NCBI GenBank assembly: GCA_020629995.1
Contig: JAHDCH010000012.1
Location: 1 to 20,693 of the forward strand
DNA: 20,693 nt
Origin: Pseudaestuariivita sp.
Lineage (GTDB): Bacteria > Pseudomonadota > Alphaproteobacteria > Rhodobacterales > Rhodobacteraceae
Direction: 5' to 3'
Part shown: positions 1-6,333 of the stretch, piece by piece
Layout: each line of letters begins with the position of its first letter
Position numbering within the stretch: the first letter of the stretch is position 1
Notes under the pieces: generated by a model
What the model saw: the letters and a program-made list of their open reading frames with translations, nothing else
The model's database searches: none
Told to the model about the DNA's origin: nothing
Translations under genes and position numbers: made by a program

Positions 1-1
1 C

Positions 2-49
2 GAGGCCGCGCGCCCGATCTGGGACGCCCCGGTTCACTGGTCGCGGTGA
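2..49 (+). CDS. 3' end of an upstream gene (partial, unidentified)
   Basis: The window opens in a frame that reads 15 sense codons and then TGA at 47-49, giving the tail EAARPIWDAPVHWSR. Codons end mostly in G or C, like the real genes nearby, and the stop is followed by a non-coding stretch with a hairpin and a promoter-like sequence. This fits the last residues of a plus-strand gene that begins outside the window. It is too short to assign to any family, and a chance open frame cannot be excluded. Confidence 0.4.
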   Translation, partial: EAARPIWDAPVHWSR

Positions 50-83
50 CGCGCCGCCAAAATCGTCGCCACATCATCGGCAA

Positions 84-112
84 AGGGTCGCATTTTAACG
101 GGGTGCGACCCT
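84..112. other. 9-bp inverted repeat in the leader upstream of the BI-1 gene
   Basis: AGGGTCGCA (84-92) is followed by an 11-base loop and then its exact reverse complement TGCGACCCT (104-112). No T-run follows on the plus strand, so it is not an ordinary intrinsic terminator for the upstream gene. It lies just before a promoter-like sequence at 121-149, so it could be an operator or a Rho-associated 3' hairpin. Function is inferred from position only. Confidence 0.4.
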
Positions 113-120
113 GCGCGCGC

Positions 121-149
121 TTGAAAATCCGCCGATCTGTGCCAATATC
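121..149 (+). promoter_or_regulatory. Candidate sigma-70 promoter for the BI-1 gene
   Basis: TTGAAA (121-126) matches a -35 box well. After a 17-base spacer comes AATATC (144-149), a weak -10 box. Transcription would start near 156, leaving a leader of about 55 bases before the ATG at 210. The match is modest and rests on sequence alone. Confidence 0.35.
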
Positions 150-209
150 CTGAGCGAACCGGTCGGATGTTCCGCCCGTGTCTTTTTGGACAAGCTATGG
201 AGGCACTTG

Positions 210-992
210 ATGTCTGAATACTCGACGATACGGACGACCGCGGCAGGCGCCCGCGCCGCCGAGATTGATGCGGGCCTGCGCGCGCACATGAACAAGGTTT
301 ACGGCACGATGTCCGTGGGCATGGTGATCACCGCGCTGGCCGCGTGGGCGATTGCGGGCCTGGCGGTGACGTCGGACCCCACCGGCGCGACCGTCGCACT
401 GCGCGAAGGCCAGTACCTGACCGGTCTGGGCACGCTGATCTACACCACGCCCCTGCGCTGGGTGATCATGTTCGCACCGCTCGCCTTCCTGTTCTTTGGC
501 TGGGGCGCCCTGATGCGCCGCGGGTCGGCGGCAACCGTGCAGCTGGGCTTTTTCGCCTTTGCGGCGGTGATGGGCCTGTCGATGAGCTCGATCTTCCTGG
601 TCTACACGTCGTTCTCGATCGTGCAGACGTTCCTGGTGACGGCGATCGCCTTTGCCGGTCTGAGCCTCTATGGCTATACGACCAAGCGCGACCTGTCCGG
701 CATGGGCACGTTCCTGATGATGGGCGTGATCGGCCTGCTGGTGGCGATGGTGATCAACATCTTCCTGCAATTGCCGGCGATGATGTTCGCGATCTCGGGC
801 ATCGGTGTGCTGCTGTTCGCGGCGCTGACCGCCTTTTACACGCAGGACATCAAGAACACCTACGTGGCGCACGCGCATCACGGCGATCAGGAATGGCTGG
901 ACAAGGGTGCCTATGACGGTGCGCTGTCGCTCTATATCTCGTTCCTGAACATGTTCCAGTTCCTGCTGATGTTCATGGGCCAACAAGAATAA
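210..992 (+). CDS. Bax inhibitor-1 / YccA family membrane protein
   Basis: A 260-residue inner-membrane protein of the Bax inhibitor-1 (TMBIM/YccA/YbhL) family. It has a short hydrophilic N-terminus and about seven hydrophobic segments. The family-typical C-terminal half is present: FYTQDIKNTY followed by ALSLYISFLNMFQFLL, which corresponds to the conserved acidic loop and last helix. Eukaryotic and Bacillus members are pH-sensitive calcium-leak channels; E. coli YccA interacts with the FtsH protease. Which role applies here cannot be read from sequence. The start at 210 is chosen because GGAGG lies at 199-203. An upstream in-frame TTG at 186 has no ribosome-binding site and would add eight poorly conserved residues. 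The gene stands alone, with a promoter-like sequence upstream and a strong terminator downstream. Confidence 0.93.
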   Translation: MSEYSTIRTTAAGARAAEIDAGLRAHMNKVYGTMSVGMVITALAAWAIAGLAVTSDPTGATVALREGQYLTGLGTLIYTTPLRWVIMFAPLAFLFFGWGALMRRGSAATVQLGFFAFAAVMGLSMSSIFLVYTSFSIVQTFLVTAIAFAGLSLYGYTTKRDLSGMGTFLMMGVIGLLVAMVINIFLQLPAMMFAISGIGVLLFAALTAFYTQDIKNTYVAHAHHGDQEWLDKGAYDGALSLYISFLNMFQFLLMFMGQQE

Positions 993-1015
993 CGCGTTTT
1001 CCAAACGCGGTGACG

Positions 1016-1043
1016 AGGCCAGCCTTTCGGGGCTGGCCTTTTT
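1016..1043 (+). terminator. Intrinsic terminator after the BI-1 gene
   Basis: AGGCCAGCC (1016-1024) and GGCTGGCCT (1031-1039) form a perfect 9-bp stem around a 6-base loop. The run TTTTT follows at 1039-1043. It begins 23 bases after the BI-1 stop codon. Confidence 0.85.
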
Positions 1044-1084
1044 CGTTGCGGCCAGGGCCGGTGCCTGTGGCGCGGCGGCGGGAG

Positions 1085-1116
1085 CCTCCGGCGGGGATAT
1101 TTAAGGCCAGAAGAAG
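1085..1116 (+). repeat. CCTCCGG...ATATTT...AGAAGAAG dispersed element, copy 1
   Basis: CCTCCGGCGGGGATATTT (1085-1102) followed by AAGGCCAGAAGAAG. A related copy lies on the minus strand at 10856-10889. Both sit in gaps between convergent genes, and each reads in the same direction as the gene it follows (BI-1 here). The GC-rich head is followed by ATATTT, which could act as a weak terminator or 3'-end element. I recall similar strings as common between genes in Rhodobacteraceae genomes, but this was not checked. Confidence 0.5.
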
Positions 1117-1155
1117 CCGGGGGACACCAAAGGCAGTGGCCTGCGGGCAGACGCG

Positions 1156-1641
1156 TCAGAGGCGCAGGGTCATTTCCACCGCGGGGAAGGTGATGCCGTC
1201 GTCGAGAGGGACATCGATCACGCCGATGCGGCTGAAGCCGAGAGAGGCGTAGAAGGGTTCGCCCGTAAAGGTCGACCAGCAGATCATGCGTGTGATGCCC
1301 TTGGCACGCGCGGCAGACAGGCAATGGGTGATCAGCCGGGTGCCGATGCCCCGGCGCAAGGCGCGGTCATCGGTCACAACATGGCGGACATGGCCAACCA
1401 GAGGATCGTGGCGGTCCCGGGTCCAGCCGCCGGCGCCGAGAATGTCATCGCCCGCGGTTGCAACGTAGTAGGTGCTGCAGGTCAAAAGGTGCATCTTGGC
1501 ACGGGAAATCCGGGGGAGGACGAGGACACGGATGGAGGGCGCGTAATCGTCCTTGAGCAGTTTTGGATAGACGCGGGAAAGCAGCGCATCCACGGCGTCA
1601 TAATCTGCCTCGGTCGACGGGCGGATCCGGATGTCAGGCAT
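1156..1641 (-). CDS. GNAT family N-acetyltransferase
   Basis: A 161-residue stand-alone GNAT domain. It opens with the typical strand IRPSTEADYDAV. The acetyl-CoA pyrophosphate-binding motif is RRGIGTRL at about 94-101, and the C-terminal motif is the FYASLGFSRIG segment at about 129-139. The central strands read YYVATAGDDILGAGGW and VRHVVTDDR. GNAT enzymes move an acetyl group from acetyl-CoA to an amine; the substrate cannot be inferred. A ribosome-binding site GAGGTGA precedes the ATG at 1641. The gene lies downstream of rpmG, but a strong terminator in between suggests it has its own promoter or depends on read-through. It ends convergent with the BI-1 gene. Confidence 0.88.
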   Translation of the reverse strand: MPDIRIRPSTEADYDAVDALLSRVYPKLLKDDYAPSIRVLVLPRISRAKMHLLTCSTYYVATAGDDILGAGGWTRDRHDPLVGHVRHVVTDDRALRRGIGTRLITHCLSAARAKGITRMICWSTFTGEPFYASLGFSRIGVIDVPLDDGITFPAVEMTLRL

Positions 1642-1664
1642 AACGTCACCTCAGCTCTGAAACG

Positions 1665-1694
1665 CAAAAAGCCGCGCCCGGGTGGCGCGGCTTT
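1665..1694 (-). terminator. Intrinsic terminator downstream of rpmG
   Basis: GCCGCGCC (1671-1678) pairs perfectly with GGCGCGGC (1684-1691) around a 5-base loop. On the minus strand the stem is followed by TTTTT (rc of 1666-1670), so it ends rpmG transcription. The stem is also flanked by CTTT on the other side, so it may work weakly in both directions. Confidence 0.87.
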
Positions 1695-1717
1695 CACAAG
1701 CAGTCAGGCATGGCCTG

Positions 1718-1885
1718 TTACTTGATCTTGCCTTCTTTGTACTCGACGTGCTTGCGCGCGACGGGGTCGTATTTGCGGCACGAGAATTTCTCGGTCATCG
1801 TGCGGGCGTTTTTCTTGGTCACGTAGAAGTGGCCGGTGCCTGCGGTCGAGTTCAGGCGGATCTTGATGGTCGTCGGTTTTGCCAT
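1718..1885 (-). CDS. rpmG: 50S ribosomal protein L33
   Basis: A 55-residue protein matching bacterial L33 across its whole length. It opens [22 protein letters not shown], contains [22 protein letters not shown] at the end, and is the usual family size. Only one cysteine is present, so this is the zinc-independent form without paired CxxC motifs. The ATG at 1885 follows GAGGAGAC; longer in-frame starts upstream would add a non-conserved, Arg-rich leader. It lies downstream of rnpB with a good promoter at 1941-1968 and ends at a strong terminator, so it is probably a single-gene unit. Confidence 0.97.
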   Translation of the reverse strand: MAKPTTIKIRLNSTAGTGHFYVTKKNARTMTEKFSCRKYDPVARKHVEYKEGKIK

Positions 1886-1940
1886 TGTTCTGTCTCCTCG
1901 CGCCGCGCGGATGGCGCGCGGGTGAAATCTGTAGGCTTGC

Positions 1941-1968
1941 GTTCTACGCATAGCCGTGCGGCTGTCAA
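1941..1968 (-). promoter_or_regulatory. rpmG: Probable sigma-70 promoter of rpmG
   Basis: On the minus strand, TTGACA (1968-1963) is a perfect -35 box. A 16-base spacer and TAGAAC (1946-1941) follow as -10. The spacer contains an inverted repeat AGCCG-CA-CGGCT next to the -35. A start near 1934 would give a leader of about 50 bases. Assigned by sequence match only. Confidence 0.6.
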
Positions 1969-1990
1969 CCGGATTCGCCGGGGCAATCTG

Positions 1991-2377
1991 CGCGGAGGGC
2001 CTGTAAGCCGGATTCTGTTCACACGCGGTGGCCCGCGCGATCGGTGACCATTCCTCTGCCCTGCCTGTTGCCAGGCAAGGTCAAGCTGCCAACCCGAACC
2101 TGCTGGGGCCAGGGCGGCCCCCTGCCCGTTGCCGGGCAGACGCGGTTCCTATTCGGCATTGCTCCCGGTGGGGCTTGCCATGCGGCCGGCGTTGCCGCCA
2201 GCCCGGTGGGCCATTACCCCACCGTTTCACCATTGCCGTGGCGGACCACGGCTGTCTTGTTCTCTGTGGCGCTGTCCGTCGGGTTGCCCCGCCCGGGTGT
2301 TACCCGGCACCGTTGCCCTGTGGAGTCCGGACTTTCCTCGAAACCGCTGGGGTTCCGCGGCCACCCGGCCCTCCGCG
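1991..2377 (-). ncRNA. rnpB: RNase P RNA (class A, alphaproteobacterial type)
   Basis: The catalytic RNA of RNase P, which removes the 5' leader from pre-tRNAs. The two ends pair as helix P1: the minus-strand 5' end reads CGCGGAGGGCC and the 3' end GGCCCTCCGCG (2377-2367 with 2001-1991). The hallmark GGAAAGTCCGGACTCC block, the 5' strand of P4, lies at 2339-2322, and the matching 3' block ACAGAATCCGGCTTACAG at 2018-2001. The length of about 387 nt is normal for the class. Several further hairpins are visible in between. The gene begins 10 bases after the amidase stop codon, and its likely promoter overlaps the end of that gene. Mature ends are inferred from P1 and may be off by a few bases. 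Confidence 0.96.
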
Positions 2378-2384
2378 CCCGCCT

Positions 2385-2413
2385 GCGTTACGAGGTCAGC
2401 GAAAGCGCGTCAA
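2385..2413 (-). promoter_or_regulatory. rnpB: Probable promoter of rnpB, overlapping the amidase 3' end
   Basis: On the minus strand, TTGACG (2413-2408) lies 17 bases ahead of TAACGC (2390-2385). The predicted start is about 7 bases further on, exactly where helix P1 begins (2377). The TAA of the -10 box is also the stop codon of the amidase gene. The -10 match is modest, but the spacing to the RNA 5' end supports it. Confidence 0.5.
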
Positions 2414-3080
2414 CGGGGTAGCGGCCCGCAAGCGCGGTGATCAGCCCCATATCGGTGCCATCCAGAGGGCCGGAGCCGGTGGGCCGGTGACGCAGGCGGA
2501 AGGCCTGGAGCCGCGTGGGCGCATCCACCGGGGCCGTGTATCCGGCCCGGCGCAAGAGCGTATCGGCCAGGGTCTCATCGGGCTGGACCCAGCCCGCCTC
2601 GACCGAGACGGCAAGCCCCTGACGCGCGAGGCGCAGCCAGTCGAACCGGGGGCCCGGGTCGATCTTGCGCCCCGGGGCAAGGCAGGAATGCGCGATCACA
2701 CGCTCCGAGGGAATGGCCCAGTCGCGCAAGATGCGCGTCAGCAGAGCCTCGAGCGCGGCCATCTGAGGTTCGGGAAAGGGATGCGCGCCGGTATTGGCAA
2801 GCTCGATCCCGATGGACCGGGAATTGACGTCCGACACCGCGCCCCAGGCCCCGGCCCCGGCGTGCCAGGCGCGCATCGCCTCATCGACCATGTGCCAATG
2901 CGTGCCGTCTTCGGCGATCAGGTGATGGGCCGACACCTCGGCCTCGGGCGCGCACAGCCAGTCACGCGCACGGGCGGCATCGTCCATCGCCGTGTAGTGG
3001 ATCACCACGATATCCGGCAGCGCCCCATCACGGCGCGGGCCGTAATTGGGTGACGGGTGCCAGATGGGCGCAGCGCTCAC
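2388..3080 (-). CDS. N-acetylmuramoyl-L-alanine amidase (AmpD/AmiD family)
   Basis: A 230-residue amidase_2 enzyme that cleaves the bond between N-acetylmuramic acid and L-alanine in murein or anhydro-muropeptides. The zinc site of the AmpD/AmiD family is intact: H28 (VIHYTA), H131 and D141 (AHSCLAPGRKIDPG), with E93 (GIELAN) and K139 as catalytic residues. The C-terminal part (about 165-225), with LQAFRLRHRP and GPLDGTDMGLITALAGRYP, resembles the peptidoglycan-binding region of AmiD, so the AmiD subtype is favoured over AmpD. No signal peptide or lipobox is present, so a cytoplasmic location and a role in wall recycling are inferred. Translation starts at GTG 3080, overlapping the TGA of the upstream lipoprotein gene by 4 bp (GTGA), which indicates coupling. 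Confidence 0.92.
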   Translation of the reverse strand: MSAAPIWHPSPNYGPRRDGALPDIVVIHYTAMDDAARARDWLCAPEAEVSAHHLIAEDGTHWHMVDEAMRAWHAGAGAWGAVSDVNSRSIGIELANTGAHPFPEPQMAALEALLTRILRDWAIPSERVIAHSCLAPGRKIDPGPRFDWLRLARQGLAVSVEAGWVQPDETLADTLLRRAGYTAPVDAPTRLQAFRLRHRPTGSGPLDGTDMGLITALAGRYPVDALSLTS

Positions 3081-3802
3081 TCGGTCGAGATGGCGCCGGC
3101 GGGCACGACCGAGGGCGCGGCGGCGGGTTGCGCAGCGGCGCCGCGGATCGCGCGGAACGGTGCAGGGTCCCAGCCGCAGGCATAGCCGTCGCCATCGGGG
3201 TCAAGGTTCTGGCGGTCCTTTTGCGGGCCGCCCCGCGCCAGGAAATCAAGCTGGGCCTCATCCGAAGACGCGTAGGCGGCGCAATTGCGCTGAAACTTGG
3301 CCTGGCTGCGCAGGCCGGTGCGGCGATAAATCTGCTGGCCACGCGGATGCGAGGTGCGCAGGGCGTATTCCACCACGTTCGGCCCCGAAGCCCCGCTGCG
3401 CGAAGGCAGCTCGGTCGGGGCGATCACACGGTATTGCTCGGCGTTGGCGCGCACCCGGGCGGCGTCATCCTCGATCGAGCGGCGGCCCGAGACGGCACCA
3501 AAGTCGTTTTCATTCGAGATGCCGGCAGAGCCCGGCGCGGGGTTCGACGGGTTCGCCTCGAGCGGGGCCACGCCGGAATTGGCGGCCCGGGCGCGCGCCG
3601 CGGCGGCGGCCTCGGCACTGTCGAGCGTTGTCGTTGTCACGCCCGGAGCGGCGGGCACACCGCCGCCCTGAAGCTGCGCATCGCGCGCGCGGCGCTCGGC
3701 ATCGATCCGGTCAAAGCCAACGCCCGCGCCGCTGTCCGGGATGGCCGGCTGGCATGCTGCAAGCGCGGCCAAAGCCAAGCCACAAAAGTACAAACGTGTC
3801 AC
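3077..3802 (-). CDS. Lipoprotein with C-terminal excalibur-like domain
   Basis: A 241-residue predicted outer-envelope lipoprotein. The hydrophobic signal ends in the lipobox LAAC with the lipidated Cys at position 17. A long low-complexity region rich in Ala, Ser, Gly and Pro follows (about 20-145). The C-terminal part (about 165-210) carries C174 (FQRNCAAY) and DPDGDGYAC (201-209). This DxDxDGxxC calcium-loop-like motif with a preceding Cys is typical of excalibur domains. Function is unknown; excalibur domains are usually extracellular and may bind calcium. The start is GTG at 3802, because AGGAG lies just upstream and the signal peptide begins there; longer upstream starts lack both. It sits between gatA (34-bp gap, no clear terminator) and the amidase (4-bp overlap), so a cell-wall role for the pair is plausible. 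Confidence 0.8.
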   Translation of the reverse strand: MTRLYFCGLALAALAACQPAIPDSGAGVGFDRIDAERRARDAQLQGGGVPAAPGVTTTTLDSAEAAAAARARAANSGVAPLEANPSNPAPGSAGISNENDFGAVSGRRSIEDDAARVRANAEQYRVIAPTELPSRSGASGPNVVEYALRTSHPRGQQIYRRTGLRSQAKFQRNCAAYASSDEAQLDFLARGGPQKDRQNLDPDGDGYACGWDPAPFRAIRGAAAQPAAAPSVVPAGAISTE

Positions 3803-3836
3803 TGGATCACTCCTGCCCGACCCTTTTGCGGGGCTT

Positions 3837-5312
3837 TTACCACCATTTTGCGGGTTTCGCCACAAATCCGGCTGCCTGCTCGAGCGCATAGGCGGTGTTC
3901 AGCAGATCGCCTTCTTCCCACGGGCGGCCGATCAGCTGAAGCCCAAGGGGCAGGCCCTGGGCATCGAGGCCCGCAGGCACCGAAATCCCCGGCAGCCCGG
4001 CAAGGTTCACGGTCACGGTAAAGACGTCGTTGAGGTACATCTGCACCGGGTCGTCGAACTTCTTGCCCAGCTCGAACGCGGCCGAGGGCGTGGCGGGGGT
4101 CAGGATCGCATCCACCCCTTGCGCGAACACGTCCTCAAAATCCTTCTTGATCAGCGTCCGAACGCGGCGCGCGCGGTTGTAATAGGCATCATAAAAGCCC
4201 GCCGACAGCACATAGGTGCCGACCATCACGCGGCGCTGCACCTCGGCGCCAAAGCCTTCGGCGCGGGTCTTTTCGTACATCTCGGTGATGCCGTCCCCCT
4301 GCCCGATCCGGGCGCGGCGGCCATAGCGCACCCCGTCATAACGGGCGAGGTTCGACGACGCCTCGGCAGGCGCGATCACATAATACGCAGGCAGCGCGTA
4401 TTTGGTGTGGGGCAGCGAGATGTCGACGATCTTGGCGCCCGCATCCTTGAGCATCGCGGTGCCGTCGGCCCAGAGCTTTTCAATCTCGGCCGGCATGCCG
4501 TCCATCCGGTATTCGGAGGGGATGCCGATTGTCTTGCCCTTGATGTCACCGGTCAGCGCCGCTTCGAAATCGGGAACGGGCAGCTCGGACGAGGTGCTGT
4601 CCTTGGGATCGTGGCTGCACATGGCCTGCAGCATGATGGCCGCATCGCGCACATCCTTGGTCATCGGGCCGGCCTGATCCAGCGAAGACGCAAACGCGAC
4701 GATCCCCCAGCGCGAGCAGCGCCCATAGGTCGGCTTGATCCCGGTGATCCCGGTAAACGCCGCAGGCTGGCGGATTGATCCGCCGGTGTCGGTGCCCGTT
4801 GCCGCAAGGCAGAGGTCAGCGGCCACAGCCGCCGCAGAGCCGCCCGAAGACCCGCCCGGCGTCAGGGGCGCGTCCACCTTCCACGGGTTGACCGCATTGC
4901 CATAGACGCTGGTTTCGTTCGACGAGCCCATGGCGAATTCGTCCATGTTCAGCTTGCCCAGCATCACCGCGCCCGCGTCGGCCAGGTTCTGGCTGACGGT
5001 GGATTCGTATTCGGGCGTGAACCCTTCGAGGATGCGCGAGGCGGCCTGGCTGGGTGCGCCTTTGGTGCAGAACAGATCCTTGATCCCCACCGGGATGCCG
5101 CACATGGCGGGCGCGTCGCCTGCCTTGATCCGCGCGTCAGCGGCCTTGGCACGCTCGCGCGCGATATCGGGCGTCTTGTGCACAAATGCGCCCAGCGCAT
5201 CGGCCCCGTCGATGGCCGTCAGGCAGGCCTCGGTCAGCTCAAGGCTGGTGGTCTCGCCGGCGCGCAGCGCGTCGCGGGCGGCGGCGATGGTCAGCTTGTT
5301 CAGATCGGTCAT
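3837..5312 (-). CDS. gatA: Glu-tRNA(Gln)/Asp-tRNA(Asn) amidotransferase subunit A
   Basis: A 491-residue amidase-signature enzyme of normal GatA length. It releases ammonia from glutamine for transamidation of mischarged Glu-tRNA(Gln) (and often Asp-tRNA(Asn)) by the cytoplasmic GatCAB complex. The Ser-cisSer-Lys triad is visible: K78 in [10 protein letters not shown]155 in [10 protein letters not shown] and S179 in [11 protein letters not shown], with the usual 24-residue spacing between the two serines. The start is ATG at 5312, whose A is the last base of the gatC stop codon (TAATG). The open frame continues upstream, but that stretch overlaps gatC in another frame and is not conserved in style. 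gatB is not in the window. Confidence 0.97.
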   Translation of the reverse strand: MTDLNKLTIAAARDALRAGETTSLELTEACLTAIDGADALGAFVHKTPDIARERAKAADARIKAGDAPAMCGIPVGIKDLFCTKGAPSQAASRILEGFTPEYESTVSQNLADAGAVMLGKLNMDEFAMGSSNETSVYGNAVNPWKVDAPLTPGGSSGGSAAAVAADLCLAATGTDTGGSIRQPAAFTGITGIKPTYGRCSRWGIVAFASSLDQAGPMTKDVRDAAIMLQAMCSHDPKDSTSSELPVPDFEAALTGDIKGKTIGIPSEYRMDGMPAEIEKLWADGTAMLKDAGAKIVDISLPHTKYALPAYYVIAPAEASSNLARYDGVRYGRRARIGQGDGITEMYEKTRAEGFGAEVQRRVMVGTYVLSAGFYDAYYNRARRVRTLIKKDFEDVFAQGVDAILTPATPSAAFELGKKFDDPVQMYLNDVFTVTVNLAGLPGISVPAGLDAQGLPLGLQLIGRPWEEGDLLNTAYALEQAAGFVAKPAKWW

Positions 5313-5599
5313 TATTCCACCACCTTGGGCACGGCAAAGAACCCCTCGCGCGCATCGGGCGCGTTGGACAGGACCTTCTCTTGCTGGTCGCCGTCGGTGA
5401 CGCCATCGGTGCGGCGTTTCAGGCGCATGGGCGTGACCGACACCATCGGCTCGACCCCGTCCACATCCACCTCGTTCAGCTGTTCGATAAAGCCGAGGAT
5501 GGCGCTGAATTCCTGCGCCAGGGCGGGAAGCGCGTCGTCTTCCACCTGAATACGCGCCAGCTTGGCCACGCGCGCCGCGGTTTGAGTGTCGATGGACAT
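5312..5599 (-). CDS. gatC: Glu-tRNA(Gln)/Asp-tRNA(Asn) amidotransferase subunit C
   Basis: A 95-residue protein of standard GatC size that wraps around and stabilises GatA in the GatCAB complex. It opens [19 protein letters not shown] and has the conserved centre [22 protein letters not shown], followed by the C-terminal [12 protein letters not shown], all typical of GatC. A strong ribosome-binding site CCGGAGG precedes the ATG at 5599. Its stop overlaps the gatA start by one base, so the two are translationally coupled. It begins 29 bp after the stop of the ceramidase-like gene, with no terminator in the gap, so read-through from the upstream genes is likely. Confidence 0.96.
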   Translation of the reverse strand: MSIDTQTAARVAKLARIQVEDDALPALAQEFSAILGFIEQLNEVDVDGVEPMVSVTPMRLKRRTDGVTDGDQQEKVLSNAPDAREGFFAVPKVVE

Positions 5600-5628
5600 G
5601 AGACCTCCGGGTGTGATCGCTTCGCCGT

Positions 5629-6291
5629 TTAGCGCGGGGCCGCGCGCCCCGCAAGCATGTGGCGTCGGTAGACCTCGATCATCCACGGCAGCATCAGCGC
5701 ATTCAGGCTGTGCCAGAAGATATGCGTGCCGATGGGCCAGACCTCGCACAGGATGAGGTCGAGCGAGCGCAGCGTGATCGACACGCACAGCAAACCCGCG
5801 CCGATGAGCATTCCGCGTGCCGTCACGCGGCTCTGGCGCGCGACAAAGGGCGCAAAGGCCACCAGCAGGATCGGCACGGTCCAGTAGAAGTTCGAGATGG
5901 CGAGGAACGGCACCATGTTGAGCAGCGGCACCATGACGGCGGCATAGGGCACGAAGGCCAACGTCATCAGCCCCGCGACCCACCAGCGCAGGTCCAGAAC
6001 ATCGGCGCAGACGGCGTAGAGGTACAGCAGGATGAACAGGCCAATGGGCGTCACATCCGCCGCCGACGCCCAGCCGGTGGCATGGGTGTGGAACAGGAAG
6101 GAGCCGACGGCGATCGCCAGCAGCAACAGCCCCAGACCCATCGCAATCGGCAAACCGTCACGCCGGCAGCGCCACAGCATGTAGAGCGCCCCGATCAGGT
6201 AGAACCCGTTGGTCAGTGCATTCAGCGGCTCGGACCAATAGGTGAAATCGGTCCGCTCGCAGTAGATGTCGACCTGATCGTGCCAGTTCAT
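5629..6291 (-). CDS. Alkaline-ceramidase-like (CREST superfamily) membrane hydrolase
   Basis: A 220-residue membrane protein with about seven hydrophobic segments, matching the ceramidase/PAQR (CREST) superfamily. The complete active-site pattern of alkaline ceramidases is visible. S64 and H68 lie in GSFLFH, D79 comes 11 residues later, and H190 and H194 lie in HIFWH; this spacing equals that of human ACER3. The N-terminal calcium-site region [21 protein letters not shown] is also present. The family hydrolyses amide bonds of ceramide-like lipids in the membrane. Most bacteria of this group are not known to make sphingolipids, so the true substrate may be another lipid amide, such as an aminolipid. 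A hairpin repeat lies 17-36 bases upstream of the ATG, and gatC follows after 29 bp. Confidence 0.87.
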   Translation of the reverse strand: MNWHDQVDIYCERTDFTYWSEPLNALTNGFYLIGALYMLWRCRRDGLPIAMGLGLLLLAIAVGSFLFHTHATGWASAADVTPIGLFILLYLYAVCADVLDLRWWVAGLMTLAFVPYAAVMVPLLNMVPFLAISNFYWTVPILLVAFAPFVARQSRVTARGMLIGAGLLCVSITLRSLDLILCEVWPIGTHIFWHSLNALMLPWMIEVYRRHMLAGRAAPR

Positions 6292-6307
6292 TGCGCCGCC
6301 CCCGTAG

Positions 6308-6327
6308 GATGGGTGCTTGCACCCATC
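6308..6327 (+). repeat. GTAGGATGGGTG palindromic repeat (REP-like), copy 1
   Basis: GATGGGTGC (6308-6316) and GCACCCATC (6319-6327) form a perfect 9-bp stem around TT. With its left flank it reads GTAGGATGGGTGCTTG. A second copy with the same asymmetric flank lies on the minus strand at 13742-13766. Here it fills the gap between the SMP-30 stop (6334) and the ceramidase-like start (6291), so the mRNA hairpin would sit about 17 nt ahead of the start codon. Confidence 0.7.
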
Positions 6328-6333
6328 TGCCGT

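Noticed and set aside
195..1004. A minus-strand open frame covering the BI-1 gene
   Set aside because: His/Arg/Gln-rich translation without domains; the plus-strand gene has a ribosome site, membrane helices and family motifs.
2028..2440. Open frames on the plus strand across 2028-2440
   Set aside because: This is the reverse complement of RNase P RNA; the frames have no protein-like composition.
5313..5654. N-terminal extension of gatA through gatC
   Set aside because: The extra 114 residues lie in a different frame over gatC and look random; the ATG at 5312 gives the standard GatA N-terminus and coupling to gatC.
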